Assembly: GCA_033675265.1 (NCBI GenBank)
Contig: JAUJYZ010001175.1
Location: forward strand, 47,501-111,500
Source of the DNA: Actinostola sp. cb2023
Lineage: Eukaryota > Cnidaria > Anthozoa > Actiniaria > Actinostolidae
Direction: 5' to 3'
Length of the DNA stretch: 64,000 bases
The notes under the pieces are model-generated. The model had not been told where the DNA came from, searched no databases, and was given only the letters and a program-made list of their open reading frames with translations. How positions within the stretch are numbered: the stretch's first letter is position 1; every line of letters begins with the position of its first letter. The position numbers were made by a program, and so were the translations under genes. Below, in pieces: positions 43,292-55,201 of the stretch.

Positions 43292-43396
43292 TGTCTTGAT
43301 CAGTGTCTCTTGATCAGTGTCTCTTGATCAGTGTCTCTTGATCAGTGTCTTGATCAGTGTCTTGATCAGTGTCTTGATCAGTGTCTTGATCAGTTC
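43292..43396. repeat. 13/16-bp tandem repeat (TCTTGATCAGTG)
   Basis: Units of 16 bp (CAGTGTCTCTTGATCA) are followed by units of 13 bp (CAGTGTCTTGATC). Confidence 0.95.
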
Positions 43397-43616
43397 TTCC
43401 TCCGGTATCAAGATACATCCACCTGACTCGAATCGTGAGAGCTGATTGGTTATTGAGCTAATGAATTATTAATGAGTTTGAGAAATACAAATCAAAAACC
43501 TACCAACGGAATATAAAAGATGAATATGTAAGGAATGAATAAGCTGGCAATTCAAGCAAAAATAAATAGATTTGAAGGTGGCATTTTCCGTTTCTTCAAA
43601 GTCGATAGAACTGAAA

Positions 43617-44255
43617 TTTCTGAAGAGATATAGGAGAGCGTAACATACGCTACGCACTAAAACCCTCAGAAATCCTTGGGAATTGTGTCAATCAAAAACC
43701 TACCACCAGATTCTAATGCTCTGTAATTGTACGCGCATTTTGATATAAAATACATGTATATTAAACTTAATTAAGCGGTGGCAAAATGAAATCTAAAACT
43801 CTTTGTTTGGTAATTGTGAACATCATATTGGTGCTCTGTATCGCGGTCTGTATGTAGAAGCTACATAGGCCGGCGAATTCGCAAATAAATTATGGCTCGG
43901 AAAGGACGTTTTTTGAAGGCAATTTCCAATATTTACACGCACGAGATCAATAAGTTAGTTCGAATTTGTGATATATTTTCCCTTTGAGGAAACATATGCA
44001 GCTTTTCCATCCTCTCTTATATTTTAGCTACCTGATTTACACATTGTCAAAGGAAAAATATGAATTCAGAAATGATAAACCAGTCACGTACGAATCTGCT
44101 TTATTTAGCGGTCATAGTGAACAAATTGCTGGATCAATCGGGCCTCACGTGCATTAGTAAACAAAGCATTAACAAAAAACGTTGTCCGCGTGATACTGGA
44201 TCCCAACAGGAGCAAATGTTCAATGATGCAGGACATAAGTTTGATATGCATAGCT
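43617..44255. repeat. 640-bp repeat, inverted copy of the window's right end
   Basis: This matches the reverse complement of about 63362-64000 with high identity. The shared sequence includes CTATGTAGCTTCTACATACA-type inverted motifs and GGATCCCAACAGGAGCAAAT. The plus-strand frame at 44060-44305 is shared in part with the minus frame at 63336-63635, but no domain was recognised. Confidence 0.9.
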
Positions 44256-44593
44256 ACGATATAACGCGCGCTCTAATTGGCTTGCTAGCTATGAACAAAA
44301 AATGAATGGAGCACGCGTATGGAGCACGCTCACGTCAACATCGGGGAAAACATTTTCACAACTTTTTTTCTCCAGCTTTTGTACAATATTTAACAGTATG
44401 GATCTTAATTTTTAACGAAAATTTGACATTGACGTTGATTTGGATGTTTATGATGATCAAATGTCAATAGTGTCAACGGGAAATGAAATAAATTAAAGTA
44501 TAAACGAGGTACAATGCCAAAACAACTACTCAGCGAAGAACAACGAACTTCAACAACTATTGACTTGTACATTATTATTATTATTACATACAA

Positions 44594-44811
44594 ACATCCA
44601 GAAAAGAAAAGAAAAGAAAAGAAAAAAAGAAAAGAAAAGAAAAGAAAAGAAAAGAAAAGAAAAGAAAAGAAAAGAAAAGAAAAGAAAAGAAAAGAAAAGA
44701 AAAGAAAAAAAGAAAAGAAAAGAAAAAAGAAAAGAAAGAAAAGAAAAGAAAAGAAAAGAAAAGAAAAGAAAAGAAAAGAAAAGAAAAGAAAAAAAGAAAA
44801 GAAAAGAAAAG

Positions 44812-44844
<33 letters not shown>

Positions 44845-44983
44845 GAAAAAAAAAAAGAAAAAAGAAAAGAAAAAAGAAAAGAAAAGAAAAGAAAAGAAAA
44901 GAAAAGAAAAGAAAAGAAAAAAAGAAAAGAAAAGAAAAGAAAAGAAAAGAAAAAGAAGAAAAGAAAAGAAAAGAAAAGAAAAA

Positions 44984-45015
<32 letters not shown>

Positions 45016-45016
45016 G

Positions 45017-45047
<31 letters not shown>

Positions 45048-45089
45048 GAAAAGAAAAGAAAAGAAAAGAAAAGAAAAGAAAAGAAAAGA
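44594..45089. repeat. GAAAA pentanucleotide microsatellite, about 500 bp
   Basis: A near-continuous run of GAAAA with occasional extra A or missing A. Open frames rich in Lys/Glu or Phe/Ser are artefacts of the pentamer. Confidence 0.98.
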
Positions 45090-45551
45090 CAACGAACTGC
45101 ATGGTGTGAGTCAACAGTGAATATTTATTTCACCAAAAAAATCTAAGTAAGCTTACAGTATTTTAGACGTAAAAAATAGTACCATACGCTCGTGCGAGTT
45201 TCAACATGAACAATGTCAAGTCTGTCAACAAATTGAATATCAAAACAAGGCAAAATAAAATAAAATAAATGGCCGAATGTATGAGACAGAACACAAGAAT
45301 GAAGGCTACAAACCTCTGAAGTTCTACTTGATGAAGGTCAACCCGCAGCAACAGCTTTTTTTCCAACATTCAAGCATAAACTGGACACCGACCAACGAGT
45401 ACTACAACAAACCATAACACGATGAAAGAAATCAGCTCAATTGTCTCGTGTTTACACCACTGAACCATTCAGTACGAGCTACAGCTATCAAGTATGGCTA
45501 TGGTTAATTGCTGGTGTACCAAATCATCATATTATGCCTTTTCTGGCGATT

Positions 45552-45758
45552 TCAAGTCACAGTTTTAAATGAGCAAAGCTTGGCACATTTGACATTTACT
45601 ACAACAATCGGCCATCGACCGCTCAGCTCCATCACTGCAGCGAAGTGTTGTCTCAAAGCCTCCAGAGAGCATCCAGTGCAGAGCTGTCCCAGTGCAGCGC
45701 CACAATCCTTGCAGTTAACAACAGCAGTCCAGCAGAATAATCTAGTTGTCGAAACCAT
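45552..45758 (-). CDS. Possible small cysteine-rich protein, minus strand
   Basis: A 68-residue frame starts at ATG 45758-45756 with MVSTTRLFCWTAVV, then a CKDCGAALGQLCTGC cysteine cluster and a C-terminal KCAKLCSFK. On the minus strand a TATAAAG box lies about 50-55 nt upstream of the ATG, around 45810, giving a short 5' UTR. The family is not recognised. It could be the first exon of a longer gene. Confidence 0.35.
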   Translation of the reverse strand: MVSTTRLFCWTAVVNCKDCGAALGQLCTGCSLEALRQHFAAVMELSGRWPIVVVNVKCAKLCSFKTVT

Positions 45759-46083
45759 ATTTTGATTCAATCTTCGCCCGGGTCTTGCAGATCAATGACT
45801 GACAAATCCCTTTATAATCATTGTTTACGAACTTCAACCAGTCTCTCTGCATGCCAGTTAAACTCGAAATACATTGTAGAACATTTCTACTTCGAAATTT
45901 TAGGCGAAAAACAGATTGTAATTGTATTTGCAGCATTTTTAGCTGCTCGCTTCTCACTCCGGTTTGTTTGCAAAGTGACCAACGGTTCCAACGTGTTCTA
46001 TTTTTGGCGTACGCGCGCAGGGTTAGGAGAATTTGTAAATTGATCAAATAAATTGACGCACAAAAGCCATGGCAATGTTATAA

Positions 46084-46270
46084 AAGCAATGGTCAATGCT
46101 TTAGTTGTGCATATATCCAGTTATGGATGCACTTGGGAGGTTGCTAAGCACTCAAGAAGCTAATGTCGAACTCGGCTACGCCTCGTGCGACTCTTACGCT
46201 TCTTTCGTGCTTAGCAACCTCCCGCGTGCATCAATAACTGGATATACGCACGCTAAGCATTGACCATTCC
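46084..46270. mobile_element. Foldback element, about 75-bp arms
   Basis: AATGGTCAATGCTTAG-like ends and GGGAGGTTGCTAAGCAC are inverted across a loop containing CTCGGCTACGCCTCG. It lies about 200 bp upstream of the CLN3-like start codon. Confidence 0.8.
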
Positions 46271-46484
46271 TTAAATAAGCTTCACGTAACTTGTAGTAGA
46301 AGCAGTACTTCATAGCGGAAGGTACTCTCATTTGTTTACAGAATAGTTTTACAGGGGCAACGTACGTTTGAATTTATATCGTCACAAGTATAGGCCAGAC
46401 TTCAGCTACCAAATAAGAGTGTTATACCACATATACTTTTTAACAGATTAAGATCGAGGGAGTCACTCTCTGAAGATTCTCAAA

Positions 46485-49400
46485 ATGGCCAAGTCGGGGA
46501 AAGATCTTAAATACCAAGACGAAACTCAAGTTAAGGAAAAACTAAGAGTTCTTGCAGCATTCTTTGCTTGGGGAGGCATCTTCTACATGTTCACATCAGC
46601 AGCCCTTTCGGGAGCACAAGATATTCTGGCGGGAGCAACACTACAAACATCTACAGTGTATATCGCATATATCGCCTCGATCACATTCAATAATGTTGCA
46701 GCTCCACACTTGGTCATAAGAGTTCCATTCTCATGGTCGATCACATTGGCTGTTCTGCTTCAAATGGGAGGCACACTTGTTGTTCCATTCGTTAGTAATG
46801 TTTACTGGAAGTTATTTGGTGTTGCGGTGATGGGTTTTGGCACATCATATGGCCAAACAGTTCTTCTTGCGTTGACCTCGTTCTTTGACTCACAAAAAGC
46901 TGTCTCTGCCTTTGGCGCAGGAACAGGGTTTGGATTTATGCTATCTTTACTTTATTATACAGGTAAGAACATCTAGATCTAATAAAACCACAATCTTGTT
47001 AATTAAAAACCGAATTTTAAGAAACATTTTTAGAATGTCACGAATATAATTAATTCATTTTGCATTCGATAATCCGTAAAGAGCAACTAGTATGACAAAT
47101 GCCAATCGGCCATCGTCATCCCCCAGAGTGACTCCCATGAAGGGTAGCTGGGATGCTTGTAGGAAATGTAAACAATAATCACTAAAAGATACCAGCTATA
47201 GAATTTTGGCCTTATGGAACCCTAGAAGCAACATGACAAGAAGTCATACTTCAGTTTCTTAGTATGGAAAAATGTCCTAGAAGGTAGCAGAGTCTGTCGA
47301 CCTTGTGGATCCATATCTAAAATGAATGTCTTCTGTCAAGAAGACATACTTTTCTAGTATGGATAAATACCCTGTTTTAAAGGCCCGTCCAAACAAATGA
47401 AACATCGGTAAAACATTGCGTTAAAACATCATAAAACATTGTTTATAAAACATGGTGTGATGTTTTACAGGCTGTCCAAACGAATCAGTAAAACATAACA
47501 ACAATTTTGTATCTTCAACCTATATATGTTTTAATAAAAACTGCCAAGCTTTCGGGCTAAGCGCCCATCGTCAGGGCTAAATGCTTAAAATCTAATTATA
47601 ACGGCTAGCCATTGTAATTAGATTTTAAGCATTTAACCCTGAAGATGGGCGCTTAGCCCGAAAGCTTGGCAGTTTTTATTAAAACTTAGGTTGAGGATAC
47701 AAAATTGTTGTCATGAATTATCCAACTTACAAACCGACATTAGATATGGTAAAACATGTTAAAATGTTTTCTTTTTTGCGAAATGGATGTCAAGAATCGT
47801 GCGCTTGTGTTGGCTACCTTGTACGCATGCGTCAGCACAACAATGTTTTACGGGCTGTCCAAACGAGTCAAACAATGTTTTACGCAAGCGAGAACAAAAG
47901 ACAATGTTTTACGATGTTTGACAGAATGTTTGACACGGTTCAAATTCGTAAAACATGTTAACCATACATGGTGTTCAAACAAATAAAACATGTTTTATTA
48001 AACAATGTTTTATGGGAATGTTTTACTCGTTTGGACGGGCCTTAACTGGTATTGGGATAACTCTAACAGTGGTCGTTCTAGGTTTAAGCACCCTAAGCGG
48101 TACCAAATTAAAGTTAATTTTAACCTTTAATGTACAACCGGCATCCCTATCATTTTGTATCCATGATCGTTCACCATGTCTTAAGGTATCAGGGTACCCC
48201 AAACGACAATCATGCACGCAACACGCTCTAGCGCGTACTCATTACGTTAATACCTCTATAAAGTATACATTTTCTGAAAGCTGAATAAATGCAGAATTCA
48301 ATAAAATAATTAGTTTTTAGAACAAAAACAGTATATTTGAAATAGGTAAAAAAGTTCAGATTTTCACATCACTATCATCGCCGAGGTCCCATACAGCCGC
48401 AATTTATCGGAAATCCTCGACTAATACCTTTATAAGCTCATGAGATACAGCTTACAAAAAAATGTGTCTCCGTTTATCGATAAATTAACCCGTTGCGTTT
48501 TTATACGGTCCTAAACTTCGAGCTCTGCAAAACTGGAAAACATTTTACAAAACAAGTTATAACTTTTGAAGGAAATTGAATATTAAAATTCGGAGAAACC
48601 TTTTTGAAGAATATTTAATTATTTGACAAAGTATCTACCACATTTCAGCTAAATCGAAAAAAATCCCTTTGACCCGGAACTCAAAATGTGCGCTTGATTC
48701 ATGGCTATTTTGTTTCCGAAATAAAGGCAAAAGAGTTTTCAAGTCAAGTGGCGCCTTTGTTTACACAAGCGTCCATAATCCACCACAAATAAGTGATCCA
48801 ATACCTGATGACATATGAATGGCATTCAAAAGAAGATCGCCTTACAGTACGTAACACAACGTGGCAGGAAAACAAAGTTACTGCTGGCGGAAAATACGAG
48901 CATTTTGACCGTGAGTGGTTTGGCATCGTTATTCAAGGATGTTTTGAGTGAGCAGTTACGATTTTTGGATACTTTCTTCGCATCTGAATCTTTGTGGAAA
49001 GTCTGTTGCGTGAGTGCTGTTGACAGCTTGCTTGTCAACATCTTTTTACATCAAATGAAACCAAAATCCGTTTTTTTAATTCTAACTTTTTAGGAAAAAT
49101 ATATTTTTAGATTCTGTTTTTTGGAGATGATAGATAATATTCAATTAGATTTGATTGTCAAAAAAAATAAAAACCGGTGGTTTGAAAGGTTTTTTGGGGT
49201 ACCCTGATACCTTAAAGAAGATTATTACAACCTTACCATGAAATAAGAAGTGAAGGTCTGGAATTACAAAGCTCGTCTGATGTCGTTGTAAGAGTGTATT
49301 TTTAAGTCCTGAAAAACTAAAGTGAAACCCCCAAAATGGAATAAATAAGATGGGTATTTATTGTAGTATCGGGCTCCCTGTGTACATATGGTATACGATA

Positions 49401-50276
49401 AATGAATATTGAATACCCTCGTGTTGTATTGCAGCAATGACGACGTGGTTCTGTGTGTCTCCAAGTATTGCATTCGTCATTCTGGCACCTTTCTCTTTAC
49501 TTTCCTTCGTCTGTTACTACATCGTCAACAAGAGTCGTGTCAAGAACGCCACCACATCTATTCACCACAAGACCGTAGCATACACGAGACTTCAGAACTC
49601 CGATACTGAGGACACTGAAGAAAACCCGAACAGCGATGACTTGACTACGAAGGAGAAGATTTCCGCCATCACGACTCTGTTTGTTTACGTTGCTGGTCCG
49701 GCGTTTTTAGCAGCTTTTTCGGAATATACCATACTTCAATCAGTGATTACCACTCTTGCCTACCAAAACGCTCCCTTCAGACCACGTGACCATTACCAGT
49801 ATTATTTCATTGTCTTGTGGTCTGGTGAGCTGATTGGACGATCCCATCGAACAGTTCTTTCCTTGATTAACAGTCGCTGGCTTTACAACATGCCACTGAA
49901 AGGAATATGGGCACTTTCGTTGTTTGAAGTTGTTATTTTGTTGATCCTGTTCTTTGAATCTTGGTATCGCTTTCTTCCTGGCGTTGAATTAGTTTTATGT
50001 CTTTGTTTTATATCAGGTTTAACTGTAGGTTCATTCTTCACTAATGCATTGGAATTGTTTAGTGGGCGACTGGAAGAAAAGCAACGGAAATTTGGTATTG
50101 GTTTTTACACGTTTCCCATGAATTTTGGAATTTTGACTGCAGGTTTTATGGGACTTGTACTAGAGCCACAATTGAGGCAACACTGCAGGACTATTGTGAC
50201 CGACAGCGCCTACTGCACTACGAGGGCAAAGTCATTTCAAGACATCGCTTTAGGATGTGGTAGCAAATCTGTATAG
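46485..50276 (+). CDS. CLN3: CLN3/battenin-family membrane protein, two exons, 439 aa
   Basis: Exons are 46485-46962 and 49435-50276, joined in phase 1 across donor ACAG/GTAAGA and acceptor TATTGCAG. Length, 439 aa, equals the family norm. The protein is polytopic with about eleven hydrophobic segments. Family hallmarks in order are SGAQDILAG after the first membrane segment, a membrane stretch ending APHLVIRVP, LALTSFF...FGAGTGFGF, a hydrophilic loop rich in Asp/Glu/Asn (about residues 190-225), AAFSEYTILQSV, HYQYYFIVLWSGELIGRS, and FESWYRFLPGVELVLCL. CLN3 proteins reside in lysosomal/late endosomal membranes, and loss of the human gene causes Batten disease. The role here is by homology only. 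The N-terminus is short and lacks a long acidic tail. A 5' UTR intron may end at 46446 (TTTTTAACAG). The intron carries two transposable elements. Confidence 0.88.
47379..48044. mobile_element. TIR element in the CLN3-like intron, with nested hairpin
   Basis: The ends AAGGCCCGTCCAAAC and its inverse are followed by AAAACATT repeats. A roughly 185-bp foldback (47516-47700) is inserted near the left side. TTAA-like bases lie at both ends (TTTTAAAGG / CCTTAAC). Confidence 0.75.
47516..47700. ncRNA. Foldback with hammerhead-like core in both arms
   Basis: Plus arm 47639-47670 reads CTGAAGA, stem GGGC-GCTTA-GCCC, GAAA, then AG/CT helix III and CTT. The minus arm (47541-47576) carries the exact core box CTGACGA with the same stem and GAAAG. 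Both fit the CUGANGA / stem II / GAAA / NUH order with a 2-bp helix III. Helix I pairing is only 2 bp in the primary arrangement, so activity is uncertain. Confidence 0.45.
48181..49215. mobile_element. TTAA-flanked element, piggyBac-type ends, about 1 kb
   Basis: TTAAGGTATCAGGGTACCCC at 48181-48200 is mirrored by GGGGTACCCTGATACCTTAA at 49196-49215. The TTAA tetranucleotide at each end is the target duplication typical of piggyBac elements. No transposase is encoded. The frame at 48815-49093 shows no catalytic motif, so the element is non-autonomous. It sits in the CLN3-like intron. Confidence 0.8.
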
Positions 50277-50719
50277 CTTCTAAACACGTATTGCTCATGT
50301 AAATTGTACAAGGACTGCATGTGACCATTGCGTTATTTATTGGAATATAATAACAAAGGAATGTAAAATAATGGGATTAAATAAAAGATAGATGAGTTGA
50401 GAATAGAGGAGGAAAGAAACATGTAGAATTAAATGTTAGTGAAATATTAATGACTTTGTAGTGGTTTGAATAATTATTGTCATGGATGGCAGACTTTCTC
50501 TAGTGACATTGTTTTCAAAACTTGCTCCTATAGAGACAGTAAAAAAAAGACTTAATACTTTTCTTCAGGCATCGGAAATTGGGGAGCATTGAAGAGGAGG
50601 TTCCCCAAAACATTTGGGGTGTAAAAAGGGTGTATGAGGAAGCTGCTGCACAAGTTCCACCAGCTCCAGCAGCTCCAAAATCTTCACCACTGAGCTCCAC
50701 CAGCTGGTGGGGGCTGCCC
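50277..50719 (+). other. CLN3-like 3' flank, duplicated inverted at about 56090-56530
   Basis: The 3' UTR contains an ATTAAATAAAAG signal at 50376-50387. Sequence from GTATTGCTCATGTAAATTG (50289) to GGGGCTGCCC (50720) reappears on the minus strand at 56536-56070 with mid-80s-type divergence by eye. Positions 50579-50703 keep an open frame in both copies (EEEVPQNIWGVKRVYEEAAA), with a run of Pro/Ala after it. It may be a remnant exon. Confidence 0.7.
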
Positions 50720-51225
50720 AGGGTAAACAAGGAGCTGCCTAAGGTGAACAAGGAGCTCTGCCCTGGGAGAACAAGGAGTTCTGCCCTGGGTGAAGGAGGA
50801 GCTCTGTCCTGGGTAAACAAGGAGCTGCCTAAGGTGAACAAGGAGCTCTGCCCTGGGTGAACAAGGAGCTCTGCCCTGGGCGCCGAACAAGGAACTCTGT
50901 CCTGGGTGAACAATGAGCTCTGTCCCGGGTGAACGAGGAGCTCTGCCCTGGGTGAACAAGGAGCTCTGCCCAGCGTGAACAAGGAGCTCTGGCCTGCGTG
51001 AATAAGGAGCTCTGGCCTGGGTGAACAAGGAGCTCTGCCCTGCGTGAACAAGGAGCTCTGCCATGGGTGAACAAGGAGCTCTGCCCTGGGTGAACAAGTA
51101 GCTCTGCCCTGGGTGAACAACGATCTCTGCCCTGGGAGAACAAGGAGCTCTGCCCTGGGAGAATAAGGAGCTCTGCCCTGGGTGAACAAGAAGTTCTGCC
51201 CTTGGTGAACGAGGAGCTCTAAATG
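50720..51225 (+). repeat. 23-bp minisatellite, forward block
   Basis: Units are GGAGCTCTGCCCTGGGTGAACAA with frequent point variants; the period is 23 bp. The long open frames on both strands come from the unit. Confidence 0.95.
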
Positions 51226-51654
51226 ACACGTTTTCCTAATACTTCTAGCTATATTTAAAAAATCGTATACTAAAGCAGCTAGTAAACTGCGAGAAAACTG
51301 TGTTCTTTTGTTTCATCATTGGCTTTGGTTTACTGAAGTAAACGAGTTACCGAACCTTGGTAGAAATTAGAAAACTATTGTTTGTCGAGCGGTTAACCTT
51401 AGTTTTCTAATTTGTACCTTGGTACGTAAAGCGTTTAAATTTAAACACATCATAGGACAAAGTGAGTAAGGTATTATTAAGGTAATCAGATATTGCTTGT
51501 AGGGTTCCCTGTATTTCCAATGTCTATGTTACGTATACTCCTTTTTCCTTCGAACAGACATTTGCTACAGTGACAAAAAAAATACAATAATTTACTTCAG
51601 TCCACAACTCAGATTAAAAGAAAATTCTTCAAATGTATATCATTATTCACCAGC
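51226..51654. other. Unique spacer between opposing satellite blocks
   Basis: AT-rich sequence with no recognised gene. It separates the forward and reverse blocks of the 23-bp minisatellite. A weak inverted pair around AGTTTTCTAATTT occurs at 51365-51415. Confidence 0.5.
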
Positions 51655-53455
51655 ACAGCTCCTTCTTAACCCAGGGCAGAGCTCATTGTTAACCCTGGGC
51701 AGCTCCTTGCTAACCCAGGGCAGAGCTCCTTGTTCACCCAGGCCAGAGCTCCTTGATCACTTGGGCAGCAGACTCGTTCCCAGTCTCTGCTCTTACTCGG
51801 GATGTGGGCGAGCGGTGTGCTTTCCGGTTACTTCCCTTTCCGGTCCGGTTTTACTTCCCTTTCCTCGGTAAGTAACGACTGGGTACGAGTCTGCCTGTGC
51901 AGATCTTTCTTCACCTTGGCTGCTCCTTGTTCACCCATGGCAGAGCTCCTTGTTCACCCAGGGAAGAGCTCCTTGTTCACCCAGGGAAGAGCTCCTTGTT
52001 CACCCAGGGAAGAGCTCCTTGTTCACCCAGGGAAGAGCTCCTTGTTCACCCAGGGAAGAGCTCCTTGTTCACCCCAGGGAAGAGCTCCTTGTTCACCCAG
52101 GGCAGAGCTCCTTTTTCTCCCAGGGCAGAGCTCCTTGTTAACCCTGGCAGAGCTCCTTGTTTACCCATGGTAGAGCTCCTTTTTCTCCCAGGGCAGAGCT
52201 CCTTGTTAACCCTGGCAGAGCTCCTTGTTTACCCATGGTAGAGCTCCTTTTTCTCCCAGGGCAGAGCTCCTTGTTCACCCAGGGAAGAGCTCCTTGTTCA
52301 CCCATGGCAGAGCTCCTTGTTAACCCAGGGAAGAGCTCCTTGTTCACCCAGGGAAGAGCTCCTTGTTCACCCAGGGAAGAGCTCCTTGTTCACCCAGGGC
52401 AGAGCTCCTTTTTCTCCCAGGGCAGAGCTCCTTGTTAACCCTGGCAGAGCTCCTTGTTTACCCATGGTAGAGCTCCTTTTTCTCCCAGGGCAGAGCTCCT
52501 TGTTCACCCAGGGCAGAGCTCCTTGTTCACCCAGGGCAAAAATCCTTGTTAACCCTGGCAGAGCTCCTTGTTTACCCATGGTAGAGCTCCTTTTTCTCCC
52601 AGGGCAGAGCTCCTTGTTCACCCAGGGCAGAGCTCCTTGTTCACCCAGGGCAGAGCTCCTTGTTCTCCCAGGGCAGAGCTCCTTGTTTAGCCAGGACAGA
52701 GCTCCTTGTTTACCCATGGTAGAGCTCCTTTTTCTCCCAGGGCAGAGCTCTTTGTTCACCCAGGGCAGAGCTCCTTGTTCACCCAGGGCAGAGCTCCTTG
52801 TTCTCCCAGGGCAAAACTCCTTGTTAACCCTGGCAGAGCTCCTTGTTTACCCATGGTAGAGCTCCTTTTCCCCCTTGTTCTCCCAGGGCAGAGCTCCTTG
52901 TTCACCCAGGGCAGAGCTCCTTGTTCACCCAAGGCAGAGCTCCTTGTTCTCCCAGGGCAAAACTCCTTGTTAACCCTGGCAGAGCTCCTTGTTTACCCAT
53001 GGTAGAGCTCCTTTTTCTCCCAGGGCAGAGCTCCTTGTTCACCCAGGGCAGAGCTCCTTGTTCACCCAGGGCAGAGCTCCTTGTTCACCCATGGCAAAAC
53101 TCCTTGTAACCCCTGGCAGAGCTCCTTGTTTACCCATGGTAGAGCTCCTTTTTCTCCCAGGGTAGAGCTCCTTGTTCACCCAGGGCAGAGCTCCTTGTTC
53201 ACCCAGGGCAGAGCTCCTTGTTCACCCAGGGCAAAACTCCTTGTTAACCCTGGCAGAGCTCATTGTTTACCCATGGTAGAGCTCCTTTTTCTCCCAGGGC
53301 AGAGCTCCTTGTTCACCCAGGGCGAGCTCCTTGTTCACCCAGGGCAAAACTCCTTGTTAACCCTGGCAGAGCTCCTTGTTTACCCATGGTAGAGCTCCTT
53401 TTTCTCCCAGGGCAGAGCTCCTTGTTTAGCCAGGGCAGAGCTCCTAACCTTTTCA
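51655..53455 (-). repeat. 23-bp minisatellite, reverse block
   Basis: The same unit as 50720-51225 but inverted (CAGAGCTCCTTGTTCACCCAGGG). Higher-order units include a variant triplet CTTGTTAACCCTGGCAGAG, CTTGTTTACCCATGGTAGAG, CCTTTTTCTCCCAGGGCAG repeated many times. The first 150 bp are mixed with a unique insert (51770-51900). Confidence 0.95.
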
Positions 53456-53640
53456 CCCAAGGAGCTGCCCAGTGTCAAAAAGGAGCTCCCTATGGTGAAC
53501 AACGAGCTCTGCTCTGCGTGAAAAAGGAGCTATGCCCTGGGTGAACAAGGAGCTCTGCCCTGGGTGAACAAGGAGCTCTGCCCTGGGTGAACAAGGCGCT
53601 ATCCCCTGGGTGAACAAGGAGCTCTGTCCTGGTTGAACAC
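53456..53640 (+). repeat. 23-bp minisatellite, forward block again
   Basis: Orientation switches back to GGAGCTCTGCCCTGGGTGAAC at about 53456. A further forward fragment lies at 55945-56025. Confidence 0.9.
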
Positions 53641-54345
53641 ATGACGAGATTAGGCTGATGTTCTGCGAATGAATCGTAAAACATCGGCAGGGGGTCTTGA
53701 TAAATAAACATTGGTAATTACTGAGAGGCATCAAAAGTGACGGCCAGGCCCAAACCACAAATACCACGCAATTTTTAAAAGATCTAAAAGGATAAAATTA
53801 TTGCTTTCGAATTCTAAAAATAATTTGACTGATATTGAAACAGCTTCGTTTATCGATAAAAATATTATACCTATTCTATTTTTCCTGTCATCTTAATATA
53901 ATTTTACAGCTATTATTCTGATTGCAGTGCTGACAAATCTATTTACATTGTAAGTTGTGTTACATTTTAGTCGGCCGCTAGGTCAATGACTTCAAATCTG
54001 TAAAATACGGTGTGATATCATATACACAATTAAAAACATTATTACCATTGTTACCAGTTACTTTTGTATTCAACTAACAAAGATTGTGTTCCGTTTTGTG
54101 TTCTACAGAGATATATGTGGGCAGAGTATCACTATGAGGAGCTAGCTGTTCAATCACCGACCTTTTGCACGAGAACGACCTCAGTGTATAGAACGAGGTC
54201 ATTGTACAGTTTATGTTAGCGGTCTCCCAAGGAAACATCAAGTAGACAAAGTCTACACAAAGCCACAGCCTATCGGCCCAGTGACTATGCTGTCTCCAGG
54301 ATTCCTAAATTGACATTAGTGACTACAAAACACCGGAAAATTACA
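53641..54345. other. Intergenic spacer
   Basis: No gene was recognised. Unique AT-rich sequence. Confidence 0.4.
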
Positions 54346-55100
54346 TCATGAGAAAGCTTCAGAAGATGCGGATCTCTTACCCCACTTTTCCCAAGATTGA
54401 GAAAATTCAACACAGTCTGCCATGAGATATCTGGTAGCTTTCTTGCAAGCTTTTAATACATGTACAACTGAATCCAGACAACGCTTCATTCTCGGATCAT
54501 TCAGAGCCTTGCGAGAGCCATATGTTTGTTTTGTCATCAGCATAGTCATTATAAAATTAGGTCTCAACTCCGGCATGAGTTCACCATTGCAAACGGCCCG
54601 TGTTCTTTTGGTTTTATTATTATTATCATTATTATAGCCTTGAACCAAAAGAGACACCTTCGATCCTCTGCACGGCGACATAATTCGATTGCTTTGGTAG
54701 GTACGGGGGAGTGTCGATAATTATGACGGGATCGTGTCTTTCGAAGTTGGCAGTTCGATCTCCTTTGTATACATTTACGTACTCAACGAAGTGACTAATA
54801 TCTTTTGATGCTAGCATCTTATCTTTGCTGATGTCTTTACGTCGAAGAGCGCGACAAAACTATGCCGAACAGGGTCGCCACGACCACAATACGTTCGATG
54901 TCTTCTCATACAAACTCGCTAGTTTCTTCACTCGATCGCAACCCGGGATCGCAAATTAAGGAACTTCATAATTTCCCCAGGAAAGTACTTAAAATATCAC
55001 TACCTACCTTCATTTTGCCATCGCACATTTTCATTGAAAAGACATAAAGGCCTTTCTCTTTGCCGAAGCCATCAATATAAACACGACATAGCTATAACCT
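54346..55100 (-). CDS. Possible multi-exon gene of unknown family, minus strand
   Basis: Reading 3' to 5', a TATATAAG box at about 55149 is followed by an exon-like frame (GFGKEKGLYVFSMKMCDGKM) ending at a donor, AAG/GTAGGT, near 54996. Two further non-random frames follow: one through 54817-54632 containing HFVEYVNVYKGDRTANFERH, and one through 54681-54346 containing PELRPNFIMTMLMTKQTYGS and SQSWEKWGKRSASSEAFS before its stop. They are in different frames on either side of a small AAT repeat (about 54615-54637), so either a short intron or a repeat-length frameshift separates them. The family is not recognised and the start codon is undetermined. Confidence 0.3.
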
Positions 55101-55201
55101 CAACCAGATCTGCCGGGAATTTGAATTTGCGCGCGAAGAGCATTCCCTTATATAGCGATGTTCCATATTAACTATGACGTGTTCGCGATACACAATCCAA
55201 T

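Noticed and set aside
44514..45146. Lys/Glu-rich and Phe/Ser-rich open frames
   Set aside because: Products of the GAAAA microsatellite on either strand.
48815..49093. 92-codon frame as a transposase remnant
   Set aside because: Located in the TTAA element but lacks any catalytic signature; probably chance.
50515..53767. Many overlapping frames with SSLFTQGRAPCSPRAELLVHP repeats
   Set aside because: The 23-bp minisatellite is open in several frames of both strands; period not a multiple of three and frequent indels argue against translation.
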